Shown here: one piece after another, positions 38,701 to 48,353 of the stretch
Numbering within the stretch: position 1 is the stretch's first letter
Layout: each line of letters begins with the position of its first letter
Source: Paracentrotus lividus
Taxonomy: Eukaryota; Echinodermata; Echinoidea; Camarodonta; Echinidae
Direction of reading: 5' to 3'
Length of the DNA: 64,000 nucleotides
Assembly (NCBI GenBank): GCA_940671915.1
Contig: CALNVZ010003433.1
Span: forward strand, 35,735,844-35,799,843
Program-made: the position numbers and the translations under genes
Notes under the pieces: model-generated
Told to the model about the DNA's origin: nothing
Database searches by the model: none
What the model saw: the letters and a program-made list of their open reading frames with translations, nothing else

Positions 38701-41700
38701 ATTTCATTTTCATTGTCGAAAATAAAAATTGATGAAATTATCAGTTTTCATTTTTATGATAAAAATTATTATAGAACGAGAGCTGCGTTTCATTATTGAA
38801 GAGCAACAAAAATCCCAGCTTCGATTTTCGTGGTTGAAGAAAAATAAAAAAGAATAAATAAATAACCAAAAAATAAGTAAAAAAAAAAAAAAAAAAAGGA
38901 CGGCATTAATTTCCATTGCTATAAGGAATAAAAGAAAGGTCAGTCAGATTTTATTTTCCAAGATTCAAGCCAACTGGCTAATGAAGCCCCTTTATGGTAT
39001 CAATAAAAACAATTGATCGTCAATGATTTCAACTGTCATATTCATATTATCTCGTGGGAGTGCACCTTAAAAGCTAGGGTAAGACTCCGTTCATTTCGAT
39101 GACTGTCAGAGACAATCAAATAGCAGTTCTTGACCAAGCTAAACCACAAAAAAGTGACTATTACAGAAAGTGACTATTACAAAAATTGCACGACCGGGAA
39201 AAAAATAGGTATGAAATCTTCTCACACGTTTTGTGTTTGTTTTATCAAAGTAAAGCCAAAAACAATTTTCTTGATGATATTTTCTATTTCGTATAATTGG
39301 CTTTTTGAAAACAAACGCTAAATTTCGTGCGACGACGGGAAAACAAAAAATCAAAATTGTCCAAAACTATTGTTCGATTGCGGTCATTTTGGCTCATTAT
39401 CTTTAAAACCTACACAAAGACAGAAAACAGTATGATTTCCTGCTTTATTGAAATACAAAACAATACCAGGTTATCATTAATCTATATGCGATAAAAAAAA
39501 AAAACTGTTTCCTCTCTTGTACCATTGAATTTGATACAGACTGCACCACCTTATTTCGCCAATATAATTTTAGAATGGCCAAATCACTAACACATGATCC
39601 TCACTAACCGACATAAGTGTGAGAGCACCTTTAAGCATCGTAAGCGCTTGTCAATTGACAATTAATTCATCATAAAATCATTATCTATGTATCTCTATTA
39701 AAGATCTTGAAGACTAGGGATTGCTTCTTTCTATTCGTTAATTTTCCTTGATTCAATAATTACACTGATGCTAAATGGAAATTTTGAAAAGGAAACTAAG
39801 TCCTTGTGAAAATAGTCCTCCTATTTGAATGTCAGAATCCGAATATTTATTTCATTAACCACCCATAATCATAATGCTAATATGAATAGCTTGCCGGTGA
39901 AAAAAAAACGTGAACTGCGGCAATTTTCATTGTGATTATCTAACGTAATGGCAACACATTTCATCAACCGGTGTATAAGTCGCCATAACAATTTGATCGT
40001 GATGGAAGATCTCCTTTTTTGCGTTCATTGTCTGTCATGGACAAATATATTTTAACGTCTACCAGAACAATACTCAATTAAAAGACAATGTTAAAGAATT
40101 ATCAAATCTAAAAAATTATATGAATTTGAAAATAACCGGTCTCTTGAAACCATATATCATTTTCTCTCTTCTTTTTTTTTCTTCTGAAATGATATATAGG
40201 CCTATACAATATTTTGTAGCTCTATACGTGTCTGGTACCTACTGATTTAAAAGAACTTTGTTGTACCTACTATTTTCGTCAACCTTTCTTACAAATTCCC
40301 CAGATGAATTTTGTCCAGGTAATATTTCCGGCTCTTTCACTACTCTCAAAACTTGAAGTCAATATAATACATTTTAATGCACTTCGATCTCATGATTCCA
40401 ATCTTTATTGAAGAATGACATCGAATGTTTCTCATCTCTTTTCAGGGCTTTCAGTCAGCTTTAATGATATGGAAACCTTGAACGTTTCGACCGTTCCAGG
40501 AGGACTACCCAATATCAACTTTTCTGGCAGTGTGCCAAAAGCAGAATTTAACATGGTATTCCTAGTTCTTATGCTCCTGTCAGCACTAACAGTCCTGACA
40601 AATTCCCTTATCCTGGCTTCTTTTTACGTCGAGAAGAAGTTGCGAACCTATACCAACTGCTTCATCCTGAACATGACAGTAGGGGATTTACTGGTGGGCC
40701 TCCTCTGCATGCCAATTCTCTCAATGCTCAATATCTTCAGGAGGTGGCCCTTTGGTAAGGTGGCGAGTATCTTCTTCACGGGGTTTCAGAATTCTATCCT
40801 TGCCGTGTCTGTTTATGGTGCTGTGGTGGTGTGCGTTGATCGTTATCTGGCGACGTTCTACCCAATACAGCACTTCCAGAGGAGGAGTATCCGCAAGGCT
40901 ATTGTCGCAAACGTCTTGACCTGGGTTGCATCCTTTGGGGTCTGGATGGGGGTATGTACGGCCTGGGACTTCATCAAACCAACTGATCTTGTCTTTTCAC
41001 AGGGAATCTCAAGACCGAACTACTCTTTGACCTACACGGCCAGGTATCTGGTATTCGCCCTCAGATTTGGCTTGCCATTTCTCCTTATTACTGGGCTGTA
41101 CCTCCGAGTACGCCTACGTGTCAGAAATATCGGTAGTAAGCATCTCGTTACATCCAAGAGAAAGGAGAAAGGAAAACAAAAAGATCAAGTAATCGATATC
41201 TCTACAGACAATAATTGTGATAGAATTGGTCCACTCCATAGGCCTACGCAACCACATAATACAATCGAATCGAAAACATCATCACCACCAATTGAAGAAG
41301 CGGCTACTGTTCCAAGTATTTCATTGGATGTGAGTAACCATGTCGATATACAACAAAAAAATTCCCGGGAAGATGAAGATGTTTCTGGAAACAACGTTGT
41401 TGTCAAGAAACTCGCCAAGAGGGAATCTCGGGCAGAAGGCCAAAAGGCAATGAGAACCCTGTCATTCATTGTCCTTGTGTTTCTCTTGACCTGGCTACCA
41501 AGCGCTGTCTCGGTCACCATGTATGCCCTTGCACCGCTAGGTTTTGGCACAGACTTCATTCGTGCTGTAGACAGGACCACGTGGATCACCCTCTGGTAGC
41601 TTACAGTAACAGCCTGGTAAATCCCTTGGCATACGCGATAGCCAGCCTCTCATTCGGCAGACGATGGTCAAGATTCTCTGTGTAAGATGTAAACCACCAT

Positions 41701-41966
41701 ATAATGTAATGTTTTTCTACTCAGGTCCCAGCCCCCTTGCAAAAGCATTTGCCATTGACCGGTTTAAAGGGGCGGGGGGGCACATCATTCCGGATGGTAG
41801 GAAACAAGTTGACAATAAGCTTTTACGTTCTGTGTAAAAATGCGATAAATCTGTGGAGTCAAGTATTAGTGAGCACACGTCAAAGACAAACTAATCACCT
41901 TTTAAACGTAATTTTAGGTCTGTTTGCTGTTTGATGTGTGCTCATTCATGTATTTAATATAGGATG

Positions 41967-42007
<41 letters not shown>

Positions 42008-42411
42008 TGACTCCCACTTTTGAACAAAGTTCCAAAATATGTTCGCAAAATATGTGCCGCGGCCATCAGTGTTAACAATATACCACACACAAATGGTATC
42101 GCAGATGCAGGAGAAGTTTCTCCTTCAAATTATGTATAATTATATGGGTCATACCTACATGTACATTTCTTTTTAATGACAATTTTCAATTTAAAAGTTT
42201 TCATTTTGTTTTTACTCACTCGAATATAATCATTATTTATTATTGAGATATTGATATTGATATCAACATATAAAAATGATTGTCTTGTTATAAGGTTTGT
42301 TATTAGAATATTACTCATGTTATTGGTATAAATAGTATTTCATATTGGTATTGATATTCCAGTTTTAAACAATGATCGTTTAATAAGGTTTTTGCACGTA
42401 AGAGAGAATAA

Positions 42412-42455
<44 letters not shown>

Positions 42456-43507
42456 AACACAAGAATAATTGACCCACATAACATGCGCGTATTCGGGGGT
42501 GGGGGCTCGGGGCCTGGGCCCCTCTGGTAGGCGCTCAATGGGGCGCCAAATTGACCTTAGGGGTGCCAAAGTGACCTTGAAATAAGGGGGCGTCAAATTG
42601 ACCTTTAACTTAGGGGCGCCAAAATGACCTTATGGGGGCACACAACTGACCTTAATGTAAAGGGCGCCGAATTGCTTTAAAAAGAAAATAATAATAGAAA
42701 ACCTACTCCTACTCCCCCTGCTCCCCCAACCCACCCCCTTCCCCCTTCCCCTCCCCCAGCTTATCCCTAGGCCAGCGTGACGTGAAAAAATTAAGTGTAC
42801 CTTTTGGCTCGCCCGGTGTAACGGGGAAAAAATTGGTGTACAATTCTGGAACCACCATTCGGGGCAGCAAAATCATAATCACATCGGGCCCCCGGGTCGC
42901 CAAATACTGGATACGCCCCTGCACAATAGAGTGACCTCAAATGCACCCACACATATCCTCATACATACCCTTATGCGGCGGTCACAACTCGTCGTAGGCA
43001 CGTGCAATCAACGTAGCCTGCGTTGCATGCACAATGCAGGCACAGGTCGTTGGTCAATTTCTGCGATTCCTGCGTCTCTGTAGTAAGGGTATTGGAAAAA
43101 AACTTTCTGCACGTCGTACATGCAACGTGCCTGCGAGGTACCTGCGCTGCACGATTTTTCTACGAAATCCATCGTAGGGAGTTGCACGTCGAAGGTACGG
43201 CGAGTTGTGACCGCCGCATTACACGACCACTCACACAAACATGAGCTTCATCAGGCGCGGATCCAAGAAAATCGAATTAAATGCAGTTCGGGGGCCCAAT
43301 TGTCTGGGGACAAAAGCGGCTCTATTATGTTTACGCATGGCCCCGGTAAGTTCATTGTGCGACTCCGGTCTGCGTCCGCTACTGATCATTAGGCAGTAGC
43401 TCCGAATTTCGTCGTTTTTTAAAATCTATAATTCCAATTACTACACGACGTAATAAATAATTCAGGTAGTGTGGCCATTCGAATTGCTACATGACTTAAT
43501 TCCGTAT

Positions 43508-43538
<31 letters not shown>

Positions 43539-45083
43539 ATCTTAAGCACACATACATAGCCTGTGGACAACCTTTTACTATTAATAGGCACGAACCACAC
43601 TTATTGATCAATTGCCTCGTAAATTTTGATGATTTATTCTTTAATATAGTTGGTGAAAAATAACTTCACTTTGTAAACTAAAAAATAACATTGGCCAACT
43701 ATTTAAAATAATATTTAATAGTCATGTGTCGGCCTACACTTTTTGTGTTTTTGCTTTATTTCTGTATTCATTTTAAAACTATTGTGCAGATGTTGTTGCG
43801 ATTTTTTCAAAGTTGTGTTTGTCTTTATTCCTGTGTTATATCTATTGACTATGTTTTAAATCGCTTAAAATGTAGTAAATTGTATAAATTATAGAATCTT
43901 ACCAGCAAATTATGTGTCCATGTGTACGGGGGCGTATCCAGGGGGGGGGCGCAACAGGCGCGCGCCCCCCCTATTGGCCGACTAAAAAAAAAAAAAAGGA
44001 GGAGAAAAAGGGAGAAAGAAGGAAAAAGGGAAAGAAAAGAAGAAAAAGAAAGAAAGAGAAGGAATAAGGCTCGATGCTTGTACAATTTTCGCCCAACTTT
44101 ATTCAATAAAAAGCCGAAATAGGCTTTATTTGGTTCTAAACGACCATAACTAAGGCCTTTAATGTGGGGAGGGCCCACGAGGCCGACTTTTTTCGGCTTT
44201 TTTCGGTTTTTTCGGCTTTTTTCGACTTTTTTCGGCTCGCGCTTCGCGCTCGCTGACACCAAATCAAATGCACAATAATAGTTCTAAATTTTACCTTTAA
44301 AAAATTTTAAACCCCAAATTTTCGGCTCGCGCTTCGCGCTCGCTGATACCAAATCATAATGCACAAATAATAACTCCAATTTTTACCTTTAAAAATTTTC
44401 AGCTCGCGCTTCGCGCTCGCGGATACTAAATTGGGTCTATTATACACAATAATCTACCATTTTCTAGTACTAGAAAATGCCCCTTTATTTATTTCATATA
44501 ACTTTAAAAACCTTAACATTTTCGACTCTCGTTTCACGCTCGCAGATTCCAATTCAGAAGGGTATATAATGCACACATAAATAGGTTTCTACGCAACATA
44601 CATTGTCTTAGGGTATAGAAACTATGTAACTTTTGTGATAATTGAAAAAAAATGTGGAATTTCATGTACAATATGAATTAGAAGAACCCCCTCCCCCTTC
44701 CCCTGACGGCGATAAAAATTTCCTTGCGCCCCCCCCCCCCTATTGGGAAATCCTGGATACGCCCCTGCATGTGTATACCCCTTTACTATGAAAGATGAGA
44801 AAATAAACACTTTATCGTGATTTCATACGAGTCAAGAAATAAGGTTTCTGAGAAAAAAATCGCTCCAAGTGGCATAAAAACAAGCCTAATCATTAAAAAA
44901 AAAATTGTTTAAATTGGCTAAATAAAGAAATAAAAGGCCGGAAAATAAGCATTACTTTGAGATAAAACGCTCATCTCTATGAATATTATACACTAAGCTC
45001 TGACATATCTTACCTTCAGCTTCAAATAAATATAACCAAAAAAGCACTGCAGCAACACCACAAGGAGCCTTCCAGAAATGCAT
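32704..45083 (-). CDS. Cys-loop ligand-gated cation channel subunit (nicotinic-receptor-like, non-alpha), 7 exons
   Basis: Minus-strand exons: 45083-45014 (signal peptide, starts MHFWKAPCGVAAVLFWLYLF), a damaged exon ending at 38540, 37799-37755 (45 bp), 37243-37134 (110 bp), 34879-34182, 33338-33214 and 32844-32704 (TGA). The 45- and 110-bp exons and their phases are those of nicotinic receptor genes. Visible parts: loop-A region QIWTPSLILGNS; the Cys loop CFLDLTWFPYDELSC with 13 residues between cysteines; M1; M2 beginning GERISASLATILGL (cation-type GER); M3; a short acidic M3-M4 loop (exon 33338); and M4 EIIAMILDRLFFIFF. Loop C has no adjacent Cys pair, so this is a non-alpha subunit. Exon 2 has an apparent one-base deletion and no convincing acceptor, so the copy may be broken or the consensus wrong. 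The first intron holds a GPCR gene on the other strand. Confidence 0.85.
34939..35934. mobile_element. Mariner-like non-autonomous element (GGCCAAAATTATTRGAACACC ends), copy 1
   Basis: The left end tggccaaaattattggaaca is inverted at the right (ctaataattttggccacca), which ends CACTG|TA. About 1 kb, no frame. It sits in the channel gene intron only about 60 bases upstream of the acceptor of exon 34879-34182. A second copy in the opposite orientation is at 61960-63000. Confidence 0.75.
36025..36287. mobile_element. Foldback MITE (GGCCCGAATTCACAAAGG ends)
   Basis: Ends GGCCCGAATTCACAAAGG and CCTTTGTGAATTCGGGCC pair exactly (with a one-base offset inside). Inside, ggattctgcaaaa pairs with ttttgcagaatcc, and a ggatccgtggatccgtgg palindromic run follows. 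It is distantly similar to the ends at 7026 and 11631. Intronic in the channel gene. Confidence 0.75.
38540..38690 (-). pseudogene. Exon 2 of the channel gene with a one-base deletion and no clear acceptor
   Basis: On the minus strand one frame reads STLLDNGYDTTAIPYLGNQE then PLSVRI and meets TGA; shifting by one base it continues VNLQIVLDL to a clean donor (gatctg|gtaaga) in phase with the 45-bp exon. Joined, the pattern is the N-terminal helix and first beta strand of a nicotinic-type subunit, with correct spacing. No AG lies upstream of the LLDNGYD part; the only phase-compatible AG (aacag|ct ata cca) would drop the helix. Either a real lesion or a consensus error. Confidence 0.6.
40415..41685 (+). 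CDS. Class A GPCR, aminergic/muscarinic-like, single exon, frameshifted in TM7
   Basis: The frame from 40415 gives 394 residues with TM1 Asn63 (LTNS), TM2 Asp91 (NMTVGDLL), CVDRY at 140-144, TM4 Trp170 and TM6 FLLTWLP (Trp360). It ends prematurely at TAG 41597-41599. From 41596 the overlapping frame gives VAYSNSLVNPLAYAIASLSF and GRRWSRFSV with TAA at 41683-41685, that is TM7 with NPLAY and the start of helix 8. Inserting one G in tctggtag would restore one frame of about 423 residues. The N-terminus has several N-x-S/T sites; the third loop is about 110 residues and polar. Position 3.32 is Gln125, not the amine-binding Asp, and position 3.25 is Ser, not the disulfide Cys, so the amine label is by overall resemblance only. 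Intronless and inside the channel gene's first intron, opposite strand. Confidence 0.8.
42416..42448. repeat. (CA)n microsatellite
   Basis: About 15 CA units. A similar shorter tract is at 43509-43531. Confidence 0.95.
42490..42922. mobile_element. hAT-like element remnant with short GGCGCCAAATTGACC repeats
   Basis: The right end reads tactggatacgcccctg, the same terminal type as the 43927 element, and the left end carries a decayed gcgtattcggggg. Between them five or six copies of ggcgcca(a)a.tgacctta recur at about 30-40-base spacing (42540-42670). No target duplication was found, so borders are approximate. Confidence 0.5.
42973..43219. mobile_element. TA-flanked MITE, ATGCGGCGGTCACAACTCG family, copy 1
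   Basis: Ends TGCGGCGGTCACAACTCG and CGAGTTGTGACCGCCGCAT pair over 18 bases. Inside are tacgacgtgcag-type words. The copy at 56239-56490 is the same element in the opposite orientation. Confidence 0.85.
43927..44767. mobile_element. hAT-like element with exact 8-bp target duplication
   Basis: Ends CGGGGGCGTATCCAGG and CCTGGATACGCCCCTG pair at 15 of 16 positions; the 8-mer CATGTGTA flanks both sides (43919-43926 and 44768-44775). The interior has three copies of ggctcgcgcttcgcgctcgc (near 44235, 44323, 44400), the reverse complement of the word in the 15164-16392 element. No transposase frame. Confidence 0.88.
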
Positions 45084-45149
45084 CTTGCCAAATTTCTGAG
45101 AGTAGTCTCTGCCAGAACTGATTCGTCGTGATTTAGTTCAACTTGCCCG

Positions 45150-45157
45150 ATATATAC
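45150..45157 (-). promoter_or_regulatory. TATA box of the channel gene
   Basis: On the minus strand GTATATAT lies about 65-75 bases upstream of the ATG at 45083, leaving room for a start site about 30 bases downstream and a short leader. It supports the signal-peptide exon as the true 5' end. Confidence 0.5.
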
Positions 45158-45159
45158 AA

Positions 45160-48100
45160 AAATTAGGAGATCATTAAGTCCGTCGAGAGTAAAAGCTGGG
45201 TTTACACTTTAGAAATCTGTATCAAAAAAAGTAATTTTTATAATTTTGATGAGGCATTTGAATCTGCCCGACACATTCTTCATAGGCTGAGCGTAACCAT
45301 AACGATAACGAAAAAGAAGAAAAACAACCAAAGCAAGCACCATAAATATTTCGCAAGTGGTAATATCAAACATAATCTAGACTAGCTGAAAGGAGACCTT
45401 TAAGCTAGCAATAATTCAGGTGAACAGGGTTCCAAATATCGGGGCTACACTCCTGTTTTATTTGGAATATTTTGTTTTCATAAAATCACAATATATCTTT
45501 TGTTATCATCACTATTATTAATGTACAATATATTTTGCCTTTATAATTTATTAACAATGTATTTTTCAAAAATGAATTAACGACGTACTTTGTTCTGATT
45601 ATTTCAAAATCTACTTTTTTCTAATTAATTCACAATGCATTTCTTTTTAATTTATTCGTAGTGCTCAATATGGACCTCTATCTATGTAAAGCTTTATAAT
45701 ACCACGAACGTCACGATGAAGAAGAGTATTAGTGAGAGTAGAGTATAATTATAACATGTTCAATCGAACAGTGCAAAAATAAACCAAGTAACAGAAAATA
45801 TGTTTATATCTACCTCTTTGCTTTGAATGTTGTTTGAATCAGCTGAAATTGTGACACTTCTCCCATGTCTCTGTTTCTTATAAATCTTTACGTGGAGGAC
45901 GTATACGATGCAAACGAAAACAATTATGTTTTATCAAGAAATAAAATTAATATACTTCAGCGAAATATGTAAAATAGACTTCTCCACTTTGATCATGTAA
46001 TATGCAACAGTTATTTTCAATTTCTCAAATTGAGGTAAGCTGACCATCACAATGAAAGCACTCTCTCTGTTCAAACAATGGTCCATCACTGAGTGCTATG
46101 TCAACAAGACTTCAACTTTAATTTTGTACTAATTAGAACTCAATTAAGCCTGTTTGGAAATGGTGTAACAATAAAGCAATGTGTCGCTTTCTTCAATCGG
46201 ATGTTAGACCCATTACTCTTCTCATTTTAAAAGCTATTCAGATTGTCATAGTGGAATCCTGCTAATGAGTGACGTAAAATTTAATAGAAAATACTGTTGA
46301 TTATTGCCTGATGGTAGCGACGGTGAAGAAGAAAACAACCGAACATGTACCACTCTGTTGATGACCCACTTCATTCGGACTAATTCTATCAGTTTCTAAC
46401 TATGACCAAAACAAAAAAAAAAAAAAAAAAAAAAAAAGAACACCAAAAATATATGCCTACTTTTCTAATTTTCAAGTTTTAACATGTAGCATACAGTCGA
46501 TACATGCAATAAGTGGTTTTAAAATTATAAGGGGGACTCGTCCACTGCGCCCCCTCCTGGATCCGCCTCTGCTGCAGAGGCAAAAGTCCACCTCTGGTTT
46601 CTTAATTCTTCTTCTTCTTTTTTTATTTAATTTTTTTTTACATTAGAATGATACATCTGCTTTAATTAAATTGCTGTAAATTGGAAATGATTATGCATGC
46701 GTCCGTACACGTGCATTGTTTAATATGCACGAATAATGAAGTTGTATGTACTTTTAGACCGCCGTCTGAGCATGCTATATTATAGTGACCCGTCTCATGG
46801 AAACAGACGATTTTTTTTTCTGTAACAGACTACTCTCTTCGCATATATCTCATGTTTTTACCACTAAAACGGCTAGCATATCACTAATTTGTCACATTTC
46901 TATTTTGAAAAAGGGGACAAATCTTGTTTTAAGTAATCAACAGAAATTAATAAACATTAATACGAGATTTGTGATCAATTTTTCAAAGCGTCTTCCAGTT
47001 TCCAGTTTGCAGGAAATATCGACCTACGGAAGTGGACTGAAAAGGAAGAAGCGCCCACATTTCTGACGATCAGGCCATACTTTTTGTATTCTAGGTATCC
47101 CTTGATAACAAATATTTCATTTGTTCTTTATTAGGGGCCGCGGAGCTGGGGGGGGGTACAGCCCCACTTTTCAGAAACGTGTAAAAAATCTGAAAATGAC
47201 TATAGATGATTTTAGCCTGTTCAGCCCCCCCCCCTCTTGGCTCAGCACCTCCACTTTCAAAAACGCTCCGCGGCCCATGTCTATGAAAGCACTATTCGGG
47301 CTGAATCAATCTTGCAACAATAATGCGGACAATCAAATAGAATCAGTTGTGTGTGTCATTAGCAATTGTATTCACAAACATAAAAAACAGAATGTCGACG
47401 GCCATCACTAGATCTTCCCTGTTCATGCTGAGTCTAGCTAAAGTCCCGTGGTTGAAAAGGGGGTATTCTGGAGGGGCTGAGCCGAAAGTGAGTGAGGAGG
47501 GGGGGGGGTGGGGGGAGATGAACAATCTAAAAATCACAAATCTATGGTAATTTTGGCGTTGTATACGTTTGCAAAAAAGTGTGTGTGTATGGGGGGGGGG
47601 TGTTTAAGCCCCTATCCTCCCCCGGCCCGTGGTTGCTGTCTGAGGGAATATGATTATAATATTTTAGTTGTTTTACCAAAACAAGAAGTATCGACAGAAA
47701 TAATATTTCAAACATATTTTTACTCTCGTAATATCCAAAACACACTTGGTTTATGAGAATCTCAGAGGGATTGGTGCTGTTTGCCTGAAATGGTTACCTT
47801 TAATAAAGATAATTTGGCCAAGGTTATAAGTTCCAACCCGATCACATCCCATTTTACGATTATTTAGGAATGGGCAAAAGCAATAATGTTTTGATCAAGA
47901 GAACTGCTTTAGCGTGACAATGGCATACAAAATAGTATTGACAACCCCTTATTCTGCATGGTGAACTTACCTATATTCAATATAAGCTAGAAAGGAATGT
48001 GAGTGATCATGCATGCGTGCGCACACGTAAATAATACTTTCGTGAAACGGTTCATTCGTTTTGGTTTTAGATTTAATAGCAGAGTCATTCACAATATAAA

Positions 48101-48350
48101 TATTTGCATTATACTTATAGGCCTAACATTGGACACTAGCCATTGGAATGCGTGAAAGATCGTGATGTACGATTTCTAGAAACCTGGACCTTGTGGAAAC
48201 ACTGCCTTCAATAATTACGGAACCATCTTGAACTTGCCATAGGCCTATTCTTTTAGTACATAAGAACAATAAATAAATTCTACCGTGTGGCAGAAAATAA
48301 CAATATTAGGAAGAAGAAGCTTGCAAATATCAAGGTGTAAATGATACCCT
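45160..48350. other. Intergenic DNA between channel and transporter genes
   Basis: No gene was recognised. It contains an A run (about 46410-46436), a decayed hAT-type end (cctggatccgcctctg near 46556) and a small element with ends ggggccgcggag / ctccgcggccc at 47132-47276. Confidence 0.4.
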
Positions 48351-48353
48351 GAT

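Noticed and set aside
41185..41589. 134-residue minus-strand frame in the GPCR
   Set aside because: Antisense shadow of the third loop and TM6 coding region; no recognisable domains.
43849..44262. 137-residue minus-strand frame
   Set aside because: It falls within the hAT-like element and is low-complexity (Ser/Phe/Leu and Lys runs).
47121..47756. Small frames near G/C runs
   Set aside because: Frames cross a small TIR element and poly-G/C tracts, with no conserved motif.
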